The position numbers and the translations under genes were made by a program. This document shows positions 25,746-35,230 of a stretch of 64,000 nt of DNA, piece after piece. Under the pieces are notes generated by a model. The model searched no databases. It saw nothing but the letters and a program-made list of their open reading frames with translations, and was not told the DNA's origin. Every line of letters starts with the position of its first letter. Within the stretch, counting starts at the first letter, position 1. Source of the stretch: Hinthialibacter sp964556895 (lineage in GTDB: Bacteria; Hinthialibacterota; Hinthialibacteria; Hinthialibacterales; Hinthialibacteraceae); the NCBI GenBank assembly GCA_964556895.1, contig CAZKYC010000004.1, positions 31,167 to 95,166 of the forward strand, in the 5' to 3' direction.

Positions 25746-26945
25746 TTAGGCCTCCCACATCTTTCGCTGTTTGGCGTCGTATTTCATTACTTTATTGCGG
25801 CGAATCGACTGGGCCGTCATGATGCCCGCGACCGAATGGGCTAGGCCCATCTCGACCGGGGTGCGCGGGTCTTGGCGCGAGCGCAGGCATTCGATCCAGT
25901 TCCACATATGGCTGGTGGTTTTGGCGGGCGGTAGCGTTTTTTCACCTTCGATCTTGTTTGCGCCGCCGCCGTCGCCTGATACGACCGCTTTCCACATATC
26001 GAGTTTGCCGTTGGTCCCATAGGCGATGCAGTGAGTGTCGGCTTCGTTGCACAGGCTCATGGTGAAATTAAGTTGGAAGCCAGATGGATATTGGGCGATG
26101 ACGCCGATGGTGTCAAAGGTCTCGCGCCCGTCTTCGCCCCAGAAATAGACGCCGCCGCCGCCGCACAGCGTATGAGGAAACGGGTCGTTCATGGCGTAGG
26201 CGATCAGGTTGTAATAGTGTGACATCCACAGGCCGGGCAGCCCGTTGGTATAGTCGCGGTAGAGATACCAGCGCTTAAAGCGCTTGGGGTCGAAGGCTTT
26301 TTTGGGGCGGTGCATCTGAAAGTTGTCCCACTCAACGTCAGCCTGTTTGACGTCGTCGTAGGGTTTGCGCCAGCGCGGTTGGTTGAAGTTTTGTGAAATC
26401 GAGACGCGGGTGATTTTGCCCAATTCACCCGACTGGGCCGCCTCGGCGCAGGCGATAAAGCGGCCGTCGCTGCGCCATTGGGTGCCTACCTGGACGACAC
26501 GCTTCTTCTCGCGCACCGCGTCAACGGCAGCGATGGCTTCGTCAAAGTCGATCGCCATGGGTTTTTCACAGTAGGCGTCTTTGCCAGCGTCGGCGGCTTC
26601 TTTCAAAATCTTGGCGTGGCCAAAGTCGGGCGTGGCGATGACCACCGCGTCAATCGACGGGTCGGCCAATACTTCCTCATAGTTGTCGTAAGTTTTTGGG
26701 GGCGAGTCTTGATTGTCATGCACCTTGGCGGCGGCTTTTTCGAGCGTCGGCTTCCACACGTCACAGACCGCGCCGATCTCGACGTTTAATTCGCTGCAGG
26801 CGTGAATGTCGTTGATGTGTTGCATGCCGCGCACGCCGCAGCCCAACACCGCCAGGCGCAGCGTGTCGTTCGCGCTGGCGGCGCGTGGAACCTGTAAGGC
26901 CAGCGCAGACAAAGCGCCGCTTTGAATAACGGTTCTGCGTTTCAT
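25746..26945 (-). CDS. Tat-exported Gfo/Idh/MocA-family oxidoreductase
   Basis: NAD(P)-dependent dehydrogenase for sugars or sugar acids, 399 residues. The start MKRRTVIQSGALSALAL is a twin-arginine signal, so the folded, cofactor-loaded enzyme is probably exported; a TatA is encoded at 35299. The Rossmann fold follows at once (LRLAVLGCGVRGMQHI), then VVIATPDFGHA, and the family signature CEKPMAID with the catalytic-type lysine near residue 133. C-terminal half: WYLYRDYTNGLPGLWMSHYYN, a dinuclear-like tryptophan-rich substrate region seen in members from Planctomycetes and Bacteroidetes. Forms a two-gene operon with the PmoA-like gene. Confidence 0.88.
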   Translation of the reverse strand: MKRRTVIQSGALSALALQVPRAASANDTLRLAVLGCGVRGMQHINDIHACSELNVEIGAVCDVWKPTLEKAAAKVHDNQDSPPKTYDNYEEVLADPSIDAVVIATPDFGHAKILKEAADAGKDAYCEKPMAIDFDEAIAAVDAVREKKRVVQVGTQWRSDGRFIACAEAAQSGELGKITRVSISQNFNQPRWRKPYDDVKQADVEWDNFQMHRPKKAFDPKRFKRWYLYRDYTNGLPGLWMSHYYNLIAYAMNDPFPHTLCGGGGVYFWGEDGRETFDTIGVIAQYPSGFQLNFTMSLCNEADTHCIAYGTNGKLDMWKAVVSGDGGGANKIEGEKTLPPAKTTSHMWNWIECLRSRQDPRTPVEMGLAHSVAGIMTAQSIRRNKVMKYDAKQRKMWEA

Positions 26946-26984
26946 GGTTTCTCCCCTTTAATGGACGACGTCTGATTTATTTAA

Positions 26985-27068
26985 GGGGGAGGGCGAACCT
27001 CCCGGTGAGCCGCATACAATGAACATGTTTCTAAACAAATCGGCTCGTCAGGAGACTCGCCCTCCCCC
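26985..27068. repeat. inverted repeat family C, copy 1
   Basis: Arms of about 28 bases: GGGGGAGGGCGAACCTCCCG...GAGCCG on the left and, on the opposite strand, GGGGGAGGGCGAGTCTCCTG...GAGCCG on the right, around a roughly 28-base AT-rich centre. A second copy is at 54848-54919 and a fragment at 33667-33690. Confidence 0.75.
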
Positions 27069-27073
27069 AATCA

Positions 27074-27592
27074 TTATGAATTTGAATAGGTCTCGGCGAA
27101 TTGATGGATCGCGTCTTCTTGCCAATGGGTTTCGATCGCGCTGGGGCGGCAGCGGCGCACCTCGGCGATGGCCTGTTCCGCCGAACGCCCCTGAGTAACC
27201 AAGTAACAGGCGATCATGGCGCCGGTGCGGCCCGACCCGCCCAGGCAATGCAACACAATGGGTTTGTCGTTTTTGATGTTTTCATTTGCGAACGAGATAA
27301 ACTCGTTTATCTGAGATGGAGTCGGCGCGGTCATGTCAGGCACAGGGATATGAATACAGCGGATGCCCGCTTCTTCGATGCGGTCGTGGGCGATGGGGGC
27401 TTCGGTCAGGCTGACTAGGGCGCCGATACCTTTGACTAGTAACTCTTCAATCTCGCGGTTGAGTTCTTCATCAGCGGCGTTGTCGGCGTCTTCTAAATAG
27501 AGATAGGCGCGCGAACCCGTAGGCAGCCCCATGCCGGCGATGACGTTCTCAATGACCCAGTAAAAGTTTGATAACATCCAATCCCGTCCCAT
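27074..27592 (-). CDS. dual-specificity / tyrosine-type protein phosphatase
   Basis: 172 residues from the ATG at 27592; a TTG one codon earlier is in frame, and AGGAG lies 8-9 bases upstream. The CX5R active site is HCLGGSGRT with nucleophile C116 and arginine R122; the preceding VPDMTAPT provides the general-acid aspartate D86. Overall layout resembles small DUSP23-like or KAP-like phosphatases that dephosphorylate phosphotyrosine, phosphoserine or small phosphorylated molecules in the cytoplasm. No kinase is adjacent. Its C-terminal end abuts repeat C copy 1. Confidence 0.82.
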   Translation of the reverse strand: MGRDWMLSNFYWVIENVIAGMGLPTGSRAYLYLEDADNAADEELNREIEELLVKGIGALVSLTEAPIAHDRIEEAGIRCIHIPVPDMTAPTPSQINEFISFANENIKNDKPIVLHCLGGSGRTGAMIACYLVTQGRSAEQAIAEVRRCRPSAIETHWQEDAIHQFAETYSNS

Positions 27593-27639
27593 CAATGGTT
27601 CTCCTATAGTGTACTAAAAAGTGGGCGCGTGTCCAATTG

Positions 27640-28021
27640 GCGGGGCGGCCTTCACGCCTGATGTGTTTGTGCGCTATCAGTATGGTCGGCCCCAGCAACC
27701 TGAATACCCTGTTGGAGTTGATCCCGCCTTATTGGCAGCCTTGAGACCAAGCGCGAGATGGTAGAAGAGCGCTCGTCGCTCAACAGTGCTGATCACATTG
27801 TCATCCCCTTGATGATCGCCAAGGGCGCCAACGACCCGCGCGTGAAACAGGCTGAGAGCGAACCGATCGTCGACGCGCTCAAAGAAAAGGGCAAAGACGT
27901 GGTGTATTTGTTGTATGAAGACGAAGGCCACGGTCTGCTCAAGCAGGAAAACCGCCTTCACTTCTATACTGAAATGGAAGAGTTACTCGCCAAACACCTC
28001 GGCGGAAGGGTAGAAAAGTAA
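27640..28021 (+). pseudogene. relic of a prolyl-oligopeptidase-like (S9) peptidase
   Basis: Only the C-terminal catalytic-domain end remains. FTPDVF is read in one frame, CAISMVGPSNLNTLL...PPYWQP followed by TGA in a second, and ETKREMVEERSSLNSADHI through to the end in a third. The last piece is well preserved: QGANDPRVKQAE-like GANDPRVKQAES, with the catalytic aspartate, and DEGHGL with the catalytic histidine. Between PPYWQP and ETKREM about a dozen family residues are missing. The serine-nucleophile part is absent. An 87-residue ORF from 27758 covers the last piece but lacks the nucleophile and cannot be an active peptidase. Confidence 0.75.
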
Positions 28022-28034
28022 GTCGTAACGCAGC

Positions 28035-28060
28035 AGGGGGTGCAGCAAACTGCACCCCCT
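28035..28060. repeat. hairpin after the S9 relic
   Basis: Perfect 11-bp stem AGGGGGTGCAG / CTGCACCCCCT with a 4-base loop. It has no T tail; a closely related palindrome, GGGGCGCAGC/GCTGCACCCC, lies at 17379-17400. Confidence 0.5.
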
Positions 28061-28188
28061 GATTAAAGCATAAGAGAAACGCAACTCTCTATTTATACTT
28101 GCTTGAATGTGATCTAAGTTAGCCAAAAATACTTGAGCTTTCATTATGATTATTCAAAACAGATCACAGCGCCGCCTGGGCTTCGCGT

Positions 28189-30084
28189 CTAGGCGGCGTT
28201 TCTGTCTTGGTGTTTATTGGCGATTGAAACAAATTGCTCTTCTAATGCGATGAATGCATCGACGATATCAGGATCAAATTGCGTCTCTCTTCCATCAAGA
28301 ATAATCTCTTTGGCTTTTTGATGAGAGAACGCTTCTTTATAAACCCGTTTGCTGGTCAGGGCGTCATAAACGTCTGCAATCGCCATCAATCTGGCAGAGA
28401 CAGGAATCTCTTCTTCCTTTAATCCATAAGGATACCCTTTGCCGTCCCAGCGTTCGTGGTGTGCGTAGGCAATTTCACTGGCGATTTTAAGAAATGAATC
28501 CGATCCGAGTTGTTCGACGGCGCGTTGCAGCGTGTCGCCGCCGTAGATGGTATGTTTCTTCATGATCTCAAATTCTTCATCCGTAAGACGCCCTGGCTTC
28601 AACAAAATCGTATCAGGGACGCCTACTTTTCCAATATCATGCAACGGCGCTGATTTGTACAATTGTTCAATTGCTTTCGATGTTAATTCATTTTGAAAAC
28701 GGGTATTGTCCTGCAAAAATTCTGCAATAATTTTAACGTACAGCCGAGTTCGCTGCAGATGTTCGCCTGTCTCTGGGTCGCGCGTTTCAGCAAGCCCGGC
28801 CAGGCATAATATCGTAATGTCTTGAGTATTGTTTAAATCTGCCGTTCGTTGTTCCACTTGATCTTCAAGATGAAGGTTTGCGTTCAGCAACATTTCTTCC
28901 ATCTTGCGGATATGGGTAATGTCGCGTCCAGCAATAATGACTGCAGGTTCTTGTTCGAAACACGACAGTACATATTCCATATAACGCCCCTGGATTTCAG
29001 TCTGGACTGTCTTGCTTGAATCAACTCCTGCTGCTAACGCGCTTTGTATCACTTGTAGAATGTTTGGCGGAAGGATCTTCTTTGCGTCTGTCTTATCAAA
29101 TCCAAAGTGAGTGAGCAGTTGTTGTGCGGCAGGATTACAATATAACACTTCACCAAGTGAATTCATCTTGATAACGGGATTTCGATCTGCTTCGGGAAAA
29201 CGAGAGAGGCTTGATACTTTATCGATGTATTTACGAATTAATTGGTCGCGATGTTCACGGTCATATCTTAAAGAACCAATCGTGCGGATAATCGTCCATA
29301 TTCCAACAGTTATGAATAAAGATAAACTAATCCAAATTCCAAACGCTAGACTTGGATTAGTATAAATCAGGGTTGAAAACAGCACACAAATAAAGGCGTA
29401 AATTCCTGCTGCTGGCAATGCTGCGTTAAACAATGCGCGATGGTCTTGAAAGTGTTTCTGATGGTTGATAAAAGATGAAATGAAGCGGGAAAATGCGAGT
29501 TCGCAATACGAATATTTGACGACAAATTTTCTTTCGTGAGCAATAAAACGCATTTCAGAACAAAACTTATGAATGCCGCCATCACTCAACAACCGGGCCG
29601 TAAGTTGGCTTTTCTTCCATGAAAAGCGCTGTTGAATTGTCTCTGGAGTTGCTGTGAGTTGATCAATGCAATAAAATAAAATCAGCATAGATTCAAGAAT
29701 CTGATTGTTTTCAAGTAATACATCAAATTCAACTTCTTCGATGTTGTTTGAAATTAGAAAATCTGCCAGCAGGTTTGAATTTGATAACTGAAATGTCTGT
29801 TTGGCTGATATCCCAGTAATCTCGTTTCTATCAGGCCTGAGAATGAGCCGGTCGGTTTGGCTCTGTTGCAGAAACGGAAAAATATCTTTTTCTAAATGGT
29901 CTGCAATCGGCCGCAGTTGAGCCATCATCTTTCGATATTTAGTACGCAGCCTGTATAAAAGCCATTCACCTTGTAAGAGCGCGGCGCCTGACCTGGCGCA
30001 TTCAAAAACGCCGATTGGATGTTGAACATTGGTATGTTCTTGATGGTCAACATATTGGCTCTTGGCAGCATTCATAATAGCCAT
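28189..30084 (-). CDS. membrane PAS / HD-GYP phosphodiesterase
   Basis: 631 residues. N-terminal 210 residues are helical and unassigned; two transmembrane helices span about 223-243 and 246-270; a PAS domain follows at about 300-390 (VIKMNSLGEVLYCNPAA), then a short coiled coil (395-415) and an HD-GYP domain from 420. The HD-GYP active site is intact: HDIGK at 482-486 and HHERWDGKGYP at 542-552, so hydrolysis of cyclic di-GMP to pGpG/GMP is expected. The PAS may sense a ligand near the membrane. By eye this gene is more AT-rich than the genes around it. Single-gene unit with no response-regulator receiver. Confidence 0.9.
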   Translation of the reverse strand: MAIMNAAKSQYVDHQEHTNVQHPIGVFECARSGAALLQGEWLLYRLRTKYRKMMAQLRPIADHLEKDIFPFLQQSQTDRLILRPDRNEITGISAKQTFQLSNSNLLADFLISNNIEEVEFDVLLENNQILESMLILFYCIDQLTATPETIQQRFSWKKSQLTARLLSDGGIHKFCSEMRFIAHERKFVVKYSYCELAFSRFISSFINHQKHFQDHRALFNAALPAAGIYAFICVLFSTLIYTNPSLAFGIWISLSLFITVGIWTIIRTIGSLRYDREHRDQLIRKYIDKVSSLSRFPEADRNPVIKMNSLGEVLYCNPAAQQLLTHFGFDKTDAKKILPPNILQVIQSALAAGVDSSKTVQTEIQGRYMEYVLSCFEQEPAVIIAGRDITHIRKMEEMLLNANLHLEDQVEQRTADLNNTQDITILCLAGLAETRDPETGEHLQRTRLYVKIIAEFLQDNTRFQNELTSKAIEQLYKSAPLHDIGKVGVPDTILLKPGRLTDEEFEIMKKHTIYGGDTLQRAVEQLGSDSFLKIASEIAYAHHERWDGKGYPYGLKEEEIPVSARLMAIADVYDALTSKRVYKEAFSHQKAKEIILDGRETQFDPDIVDAFIALEEQFVSIANKHQDRNAA

Positions 30085-30228
30085 TCTGTCAGATTAAGAT
30101 GATATTTTTTACATAGCAAGTCGTGACAGGATGTATCTGTTATTGTATGCCCTCAATTGTGAATGCCAAAAAATAGAGAAGCGAAGAGTTTGTCGGAATT
30201 TTTACAGACCCGAATAAATGTTGCCCCT

Positions 30229-31515
30229 CTAATCAATGTTCAATCCAATTTCGACTTGTCCTTTTGAATTATTTGTGATTTTAGCCCCTCCTGAAAAACG
30301 GTTGCCAATAATTGAAGCGGAACGTACACCGCTCTTTAACCTTATATGCTGTTTTTCTTCATCAATAAAATCACACCCATTAACAATTATACTTCCGCCA
30401 TTCGCTATAATCGCTGGCGATTCATACTCTTTTTTTCCCCATCCTTGAAAATGGCAGGAAGAGAATATTACGGTTCCGTGGCCATCTATCAACGCATGAT
30501 AATCAGTAGTAGGAGTGCCCCAAAAACCGCAATTTGAAAATTTCACCGGGCCTCTATTGGTTTCGCTGACTTCTATACCAGCCATCATCTGACAGTTTGA
30601 GAACGCAAGGCCTGCGTGGCGTTGAGAATCATCTACACGAACCGCTACCGGCCCTATATCCGAACCGCATTGAGTTAAAACGACGTTGGGGGCGCCGGCT
30701 TCAGTACGGACAAAGTGAAATCCGATTTTGGGGAAGATCACGAAGCAGTTCATCATGTACTCCCAATCGGTCTTTCCAATCCGAAAACCGACTAAGTGAT
30801 CCATCAAATAAGTGAGCAACTTGTTCCAATCCTCACTCCCCTCTCTGGGAGGATTAGGGATATCGGCGCGCGCCCAAGAATGAGGGTTAAAATGGACGTT
30901 TTCGATTCTACCGATATCAGTTGTTTGATTGATGAAAATTCCTTCACGCAGCGGACAGCCAAACACATTTCGGACGTGATGGAGTTCGTTGGGCTTCGTA
31001 CCGAAATCAATCCCTCGGTAAGGGTTCACTAGCGTCACGTCAATTACGCTGCAAAACATGCCTTGTCCTCTAATCGTCCAAGGATAGGGCTGTATTGATT
31101 TCGCTTCCTGCTCTGGATAAAAGATGGTAAGGCCTCGTATACAACTGCTTTGATTTAAGGTGATGAAGGGGTCTCCATTTTCATCGCCTTTGCCTGCGAC
31201 GACGAATAACTGGCTGCCGCGTCCAATATCCGCATGATGCATCGATTCCCAGACGCCCCGCAAGGTTACGCCGGAAGGAATCACAATGTTCCCGGAAAAT
31301 AAATATTGGCCTGAAGGAACGGCGACAATTCCACCCCCTTTTTCAGAAGCAAAATCTAAGGCTTTCTGAAAAGAGTTTGTGCAGTTTGTCTTCCCGTCCG
31401 CAACGGCGCCGTGATCCAAAACCGAAGTAAGAACCAAAGGGTCTTGTTCGATTTGCGCAAAAACCCCGAAACTACAAGCAGCGCATAAGGTGAAGATTAT
31501 AGAGATTCGGATCAT
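30229..31515 (-). CDS. secreted right-handed beta-helix (pectate-lyase-superfamily) protein
   Basis: 428 residues from the ATG at 31515, which is 6 bases from a GGAGG; ATGs at 31518 and 31533 are also in frame. Signal peptide MIRISIIFTLCAACSFGVFAQ. The first mature block, LDHGAVADGKTNCTNSFQKA then GGGIVAVPSGQYLFSGNIVI, is the signature of the pectate-lyase-3/rhamnogalacturonase-like beta-helix family; the rest shows beta-helix rungs with Asn and Gly turns. No polygalacturonase-type Asp pair is obvious, so it may bind or cleave a polysaccharide by another chemistry. It is transcribed divergently from another beta-helix protein gene at 31820. Confidence 0.8.
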   Translation of the reverse strand: MIRISIIFTLCAACSFGVFAQIEQDPLVLTSVLDHGAVADGKTNCTNSFQKALDFASEKGGGIVAVPSGQYLFSGNIVIPSGVTLRGVWESMHHADIGRGSQLFVVAGKGDENGDPFITLNQSSCIRGLTIFYPEQEAKSIQPYPWTIRGQGMFCSVIDVTLVNPYRGIDFGTKPNELHHVRNVFGCPLREGIFINQTTDIGRIENVHFNPHSWARADIPNPPREGSEDWNKLLTYLMDHLVGFRIGKTDWEYMMNCFVIFPKIGFHFVRTEAGAPNVVLTQCGSDIGPVAVRVDDSQRHAGLAFSNCQMMAGIEVSETNRGPVKFSNCGFWGTPTTDYHALIDGHGTVIFSSCHFQGWGKKEYESPAIIANGGSIIVNGCDFIDEEKQHIRLKSGVRSASIIGNRFSGGAKITNNSKGQVEIGLNID

Positions 31516-31819
31516 CATATGCCTCCAACCCAATCAGAAGTGTCTTATTGTTATGGTCTGATATTGAAGATATGTTAACATTCTTCTATGAGTACTCGAA
31601 TAGCGCTGTGTGTTTCATTCACATATCGTTTCTTATCTCTCACCAGAGAAGCGGCTGAAATCGCCTCTCTCTGTGAATTGAAACTTGCAGAGCGATTTGA
31701 TAGATTTGTTAACGATACTTAGAAAGTGAATTGGCTCAGAAATTTGGGACGGCGTGCAGATGAACAAAGCGATGTAGTGGACTACTGATCTTTGCCGTTA
31801 TGCCCATGAAAGGGAATCC

Positions 31820-33454
31820 ATGTTACCGATATGTAAACAAACACTGGCTTTTCGAATGCGATCTGGAGTGATGACGAGAGGGCTAGGCGTGGTAGCCGCG
31901 GTCATGACTCTGTATCTTTTTATGCACGATCCGCTCATCTGCTCCGCAATGCCTTCGGAGGAAAGCGTCAAGTTAGGCAAAGACGTCGTCTTGTATGGAG
32001 AATTTGGCGCACGCGGTGATGGCGTGTCTGACGATATCGACGCCATTGCCAAGGCCCATGAATTCGCCAACCAGCACGGCCTCCCGGTGAGGGCCGACGA
32101 TGAGGCGACATATTACATCGGTGGGAAAGATAAGACGGTTGTCATACAGACCGACACCAATTTCGGATCGGCCAGGTTTATCATTGATGACACTTCTGTC
32201 GAAAACCGCAGTTCACACATCTTCGAGGTTCCATCGACACAGAAGTCATTTGACCTGAAAGGGATTTCCTCCCTAAAGAGAAACCAGTCCAAGATCAATG
32301 TCTTGTTGCCCGATACCTGCCTGGTCCGCGTCACCAATTCTGGCGTCAAACACTATATCAGGTATGGCGCCAACCGTAACAATGGAACCTCGCAAACAGA
32401 TATCTTCATCGCTGACAAACAGGGCAATGTCGACATGAATGCCCCGATTGTTTGGGATTTCGACACGATTACGCGCATCACTGCCCAACCGATCGACAAG
32501 ACCCCATTGACAATCACCGGAGGACATTTCACCACCATGGCTAACAACGCTGAGTCGACCTACGCCTACTACGCACGCGGGATCGCGATACGCCGCTCTT
32601 CTGTTGTGGTCGATGGTTTAGAGCACCACATCATTGGCGAGGGAGACCACGGCGCACCCTATGGCGGATTCATCAACATTAGCAACTGCGTCAACGTGAC
32701 GGTTCAGAACACCGTTTTGACCGGACACAAGACGTATCGAACAATCGGTTCTGGGGGAGTTGGAGTCTCCATGGGGACCTATGACATTTTACTCAACCGG
32801 GCCCTGAATGTTTCCTTCATAAACTGCCGTCAGACCAATGATATCAAGGACCGCACATACTGGGGAATCATGGGTTCCAACTTCTGCAAGAACCTTCTAT
32901 TCGACAATTGCACCTTCTCTCGTTTTGACGCCCACCAAGGTGTTGCCAATGCGACGATCCGCCATTCGACTCTGGGTCATATGGGAATCAACGCGATTGG
33001 CAGTGGAACGTTCCTCGTGGAGAACACCACTGTCTATGGAAGAAGCTTCATCAACCTGCGTTCAGATTACGGCAGTACATGGCGTGGTGAGTTCGTAATT
33101 CGAAACTGCACCTTTACGCCCGCGGGCGGCAACCCGGTCACCGCCAGTCTGATTGGCGGGTCTTACTCTGGGCAGCACGATTTTGGTTACACCTGTTACA
33201 TGCCTGAACAAATCACTATCGATACCCTTCACATCGACGACACCCAGCACCCTGATAATTACCCCGGGCCAGCCATCTTCTCGAATTTTAACCGGCGTTT
33301 CACAGATGGTTCTTATGTGGAGAAATATCCGTACATCAAGACCAAAGAAGTCATACTCAAGAACGTGACGACCGCCAGTGGCAAGCCCCTGAGGCTAAGC
33401 GACAACCCCTTCATGTTCAAAGATGTGACAGTTCGATTCATCAACCACGAGTGA
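31820..33454 (+). CDS. secreted right-handed beta-helix protein
   Basis: 544 residues. The N terminus is long for a signal peptide: a positively charged 20-residue lead and then the hydrophobic GLGVVAAVMTLYLFM near residue 22. The true start could be one of the later ATGs (residue 12 or 18). The mature part starts with YGEFGARGDGVSDDIDAIAK and further on contains LPVRADDEATYYIGG, again pectate-lyase-3-like, then a long run of beta-helix rungs with ordered Asn/Cys/Thr turns (NCVNVTVQNTVLTGHKT, NLLFDNCTFSRFDAH, VENTTVYGRS). Probable surface or secreted polysaccharide-binding or -degrading protein. Its codon and base composition look different from neighbours. Confidence 0.72.
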   Translation: MLPICKQTLAFRMRSGVMTRGLGVVAAVMTLYLFMHDPLICSAMPSEESVKLGKDVVLYGEFGARGDGVSDDIDAIAKAHEFANQHGLPVRADDEATYYIGGKDKTVVIQTDTNFGSARFIIDDTSVENRSSHIFEVPSTQKSFDLKGISSLKRNQSKINVLLPDTCLVRVTNSGVKHYIRYGANRNNGTSQTDIFIADKQGNVDMNAPIVWDFDTITRITAQPIDKTPLTITGGHFTTMANNAESTYAYYARGIAIRRSSVVVDGLEHHIIGEGDHGAPYGGFINISNCVNVTVQNTVLTGHKTYRTIGSGGVGVSMGTYDILLNRALNVSFINCRQTNDIKDRTYWGIMGSNFCKNLLFDNCTFSRFDAHQGVANATIRHSTLGHMGINAIGSGTFLVENTTVYGRSFINLRSDYGSTWRGEFVIRNCTFTPAGGNPVTASLIGGSYSGQHDFGYTCYMPEQITIDTLHIDDTQHPDNYPGPAIFSNFNRRFTDGSYVEKYPYIKTKEVILKNVTTASGKPLRLSDNPFMFKDVTVRFINHE

Positions 33455-33744
33455 TCACAAGAGGCCACTGGCCGCTTGGTTAAACTGTAGGTAGTTTTTT
33501 TCTGGTCGTCAGCGCCGCGTGGCGGCGACTCTCTCAAAAGCGCAGGAAGCCACGGCGTCCGTCCGCGTCAACAGATATCGATCCGGGATGTGGCTGATGA
33601 AGATCAGGCCGTAGGGCCCGTAAGTTTGGTCAGCACGCGATAGAGCGAAAGCGTTTCGATTCTACGCGGTTCGTCAGGAGGTTCGCCTTGCCCCATGCTT
33701 CAGTCGCTAGCGCTTCATCACACTTTTGTTCTTTACGGTTATAT
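33455..33744. other. intergenic region with repeat remnant
   Basis: Between convergent genes. It contains a fragment of inverted repeat family C at 33667-33690 (CGGTTCGTCAGGAGGTTCGCC) and no obvious gene or terminator. Confidence 0.45.
33667..33690. repeat. inverted repeat family C, single-arm fragment
   Basis: Matches the right arm of the copies at 26985-27068 and 54848-54919; the left arm is not found nearby. Confidence 0.5.
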
Positions 33745-34305
33745 TCAATCCAACAACAAGATGGCCAGGGCGACGACGGTGATGTAGCCGCCTTTTTTGT
33801 TGATGGCGGCTTGGGTGATGTTGCGGGTGTGGACGATCTTTCCGCTAAACTTAAAGACTTCTTCTTTTTCGTCCCACGATTTGTCTTCGTCAAACTCGAC
33901 GCCCAGCGTTGACGCGAGCATGGCGGCGGCCAGGTCTTCGGCGTAGTTGCCCGCTTCGTGGTTGTTCATACCAAAGCCGTGGTATTCGCTGAGGTAGCCG
34001 TAGTGGTCTTTTTGGGTGGGCAGCGCCAGCCCGATCGACGCGCACAGTTGCCGCCGCGGCTCATTGGTCGACGCCCGCGCCTGGACGGCGAAAGTAATCG
34101 CCCCTGGCTGAAGCGCCTTAACGCCCTCTTTTTTTGAGATGATCTTACAATGCGGCGGAAAGATGCTCGACACGTTCACCAGGTTACAAACCTGAACGCC
34201 TGCGTCGCGCAGGGCCAACTCATACGAGCGCAATTCTTCTTTGTGAAACCCTACGCCTTTGGTGAAAAACATCCGCTTGGGGATCAGGTTCGATAATGGG
34301 CGCAT
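33745..34305 (-). CDS. pyruvoyl-dependent arginine decarboxylase
   Basis: Decarboxylates arginine to agmatine, first step of a polyamine route. 186 residues. The proenzyme is expected to cleave itself within NVSSIFPP, between S46 and S47, leaving a pyruvoyl group. Conserved blocks after the site (PGAITFAVQARASTNEPRR, GLALPTQKDHYGYLSEYHGFG) match bacterial and archaeal members, and a further YITVVALAILLLD end closes the chain. The upstream AAGGA gives a good start. No agmatinase or agmatine deiminase gene is nearby in the window. It is the third gene after tatA and the STAS gene on the same strand. Confidence 0.9.
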   Translation of the reverse strand: MRPLSNLIPKRMFFTKGVGFHKEELRSYELALRDAGVQVCNLVNVSSIFPPHCKIISKKEGVKALQPGAITFAVQARASTNEPRRQLCASIGLALPTQKDHYGYLSEYHGFGMNNHEAGNYAEDLAAAMLASTLGVEFDEDKSWDEKEEVFKFSGKIVHTRNITQAAINKKGGYITVVALAILLLD

Positions 34306-34413
34306 GGCTGATTGTTCCTTAATCTAAATGAGTTGTTCGCCCCACTCCAAGCAGGCCAAGCGGAGAAATAGTATTGTAGGAAAAATAGCAAAACAAGCCC
34401 TGAGAATAAAAAA

Positions 34414-35166
34414 TTACGCCAGAAACGCCTTTTGTATCTCTTCGGGGGTGAGCAGGTCGTGGTCTAACAAGCCAGCGGCTTCTTCGGCTTCTAAAACGCC
34501 TTTATTTTCGAGGATTTTGATCAGCGTGACCAACATACAACTGTTGGCGTAAATCACTTCGTCGGTTTCAAACCGGTTTTTGACTTCTCGCGCTTCGCTC
34601 GCTGATATCGGCCTGGGCTTCTCGGCGGCGCTTGGCTCTTCGGCTGGCTCATACGACTGTGGTACAGCGACAGGCTTTTCTGTCTTTTTATTATTAACGA
34701 TATAGGCCGCGTGCTCTGTGGCGGAAGGACGCGCAGGCGCCGCAGCCGAAGGTTGGGAGGCGTCGGGTTGCGCTTGAGTAGAGGCTGTGGCGTCAGGTTT
34801 TTTGTCAGGCTCTTTGGTTATCACATCGTCATACGATTTGACCGCCTCGGCGCGGGAGGAGAAGATTTCAAAGATTTCAAAGATGCGGTTTTGTTTGAGA
34901 TATTCGACAACTTTGCGCTGGGGGTTGAGAAACTTGATGTTGCCGCCCGCCGCGCGCATCTCTTTCAGGTTTGAGATCAACACGCTGATGGTCTGGTTGC
35001 CGATAAAGCGCAGCATGGAGACATCAAGCACGACTTTGTAGATTCCGCTTTGGCAAAGCGCTTTGAGGTTCTTGTCGAGCTGCATATTGCTGCGCGAGTC
35101 CATATCGCCTGACATCGACAACACTGCGACGTCGCCGACTTGTTGCGTCTGAATCTTTATTCCCAT
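34414..35166 (-). CDS. STAS-domain protein with proline/alanine-rich linker and C-terminal helical domain
   Basis: 250 residues. Residues 1-110 form a STAS domain like that of anti-sigma-factor antagonists: VAVLSMSGDMDSRSNMQLD, then VVLDVSMLRFIGNQTISVLIS. At the site where SpoIIAA-type proteins carry the phosphorylated serine, the sequence reads FIGNQT, so a threonine two residues on would be the only acceptor and the switch may be altered. A low-complexity Pro/Ala/Gln linker (about 120-175) leads to a helical C-terminal domain of about 65 residues that I do not recognise. It probably relays a signal by protein binding. Encoded between tatA and the arginine decarboxylase gene. Confidence 0.72.
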   Translation of the reverse strand: MGIKIQTQQVGDVAVLSMSGDMDSRSNMQLDKNLKALCQSGIYKVVLDVSMLRFIGNQTISVLISNLKEMRAAGGNIKFLNPQRKVVEYLKQNRIFEIFEIFSSRAEAVKSYDDVITKEPDKKPDATASTQAQPDASQPSAAAPARPSATEHAAYIVNNKKTEKPVAVPQSYEPAEEPSAAEKPRPISASEAREVKNRFETDEVIYANSCMLVTLIKILENKGVLEAEEAAGLLDHDLLTPEEIQKAFLA

Positions 35167-35230
35167 GAGACCAACCTCAGGCTTCCAGATAAATAGTTTG
35201 ACCTACACACACGTCAAATTCACAAAGACC

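Noticed and set aside
27677..27961. 94-residue ORF antisense to the S9 relic
   Set aside because: Opposite strand of a recognisable pseudogene; composition shadow.
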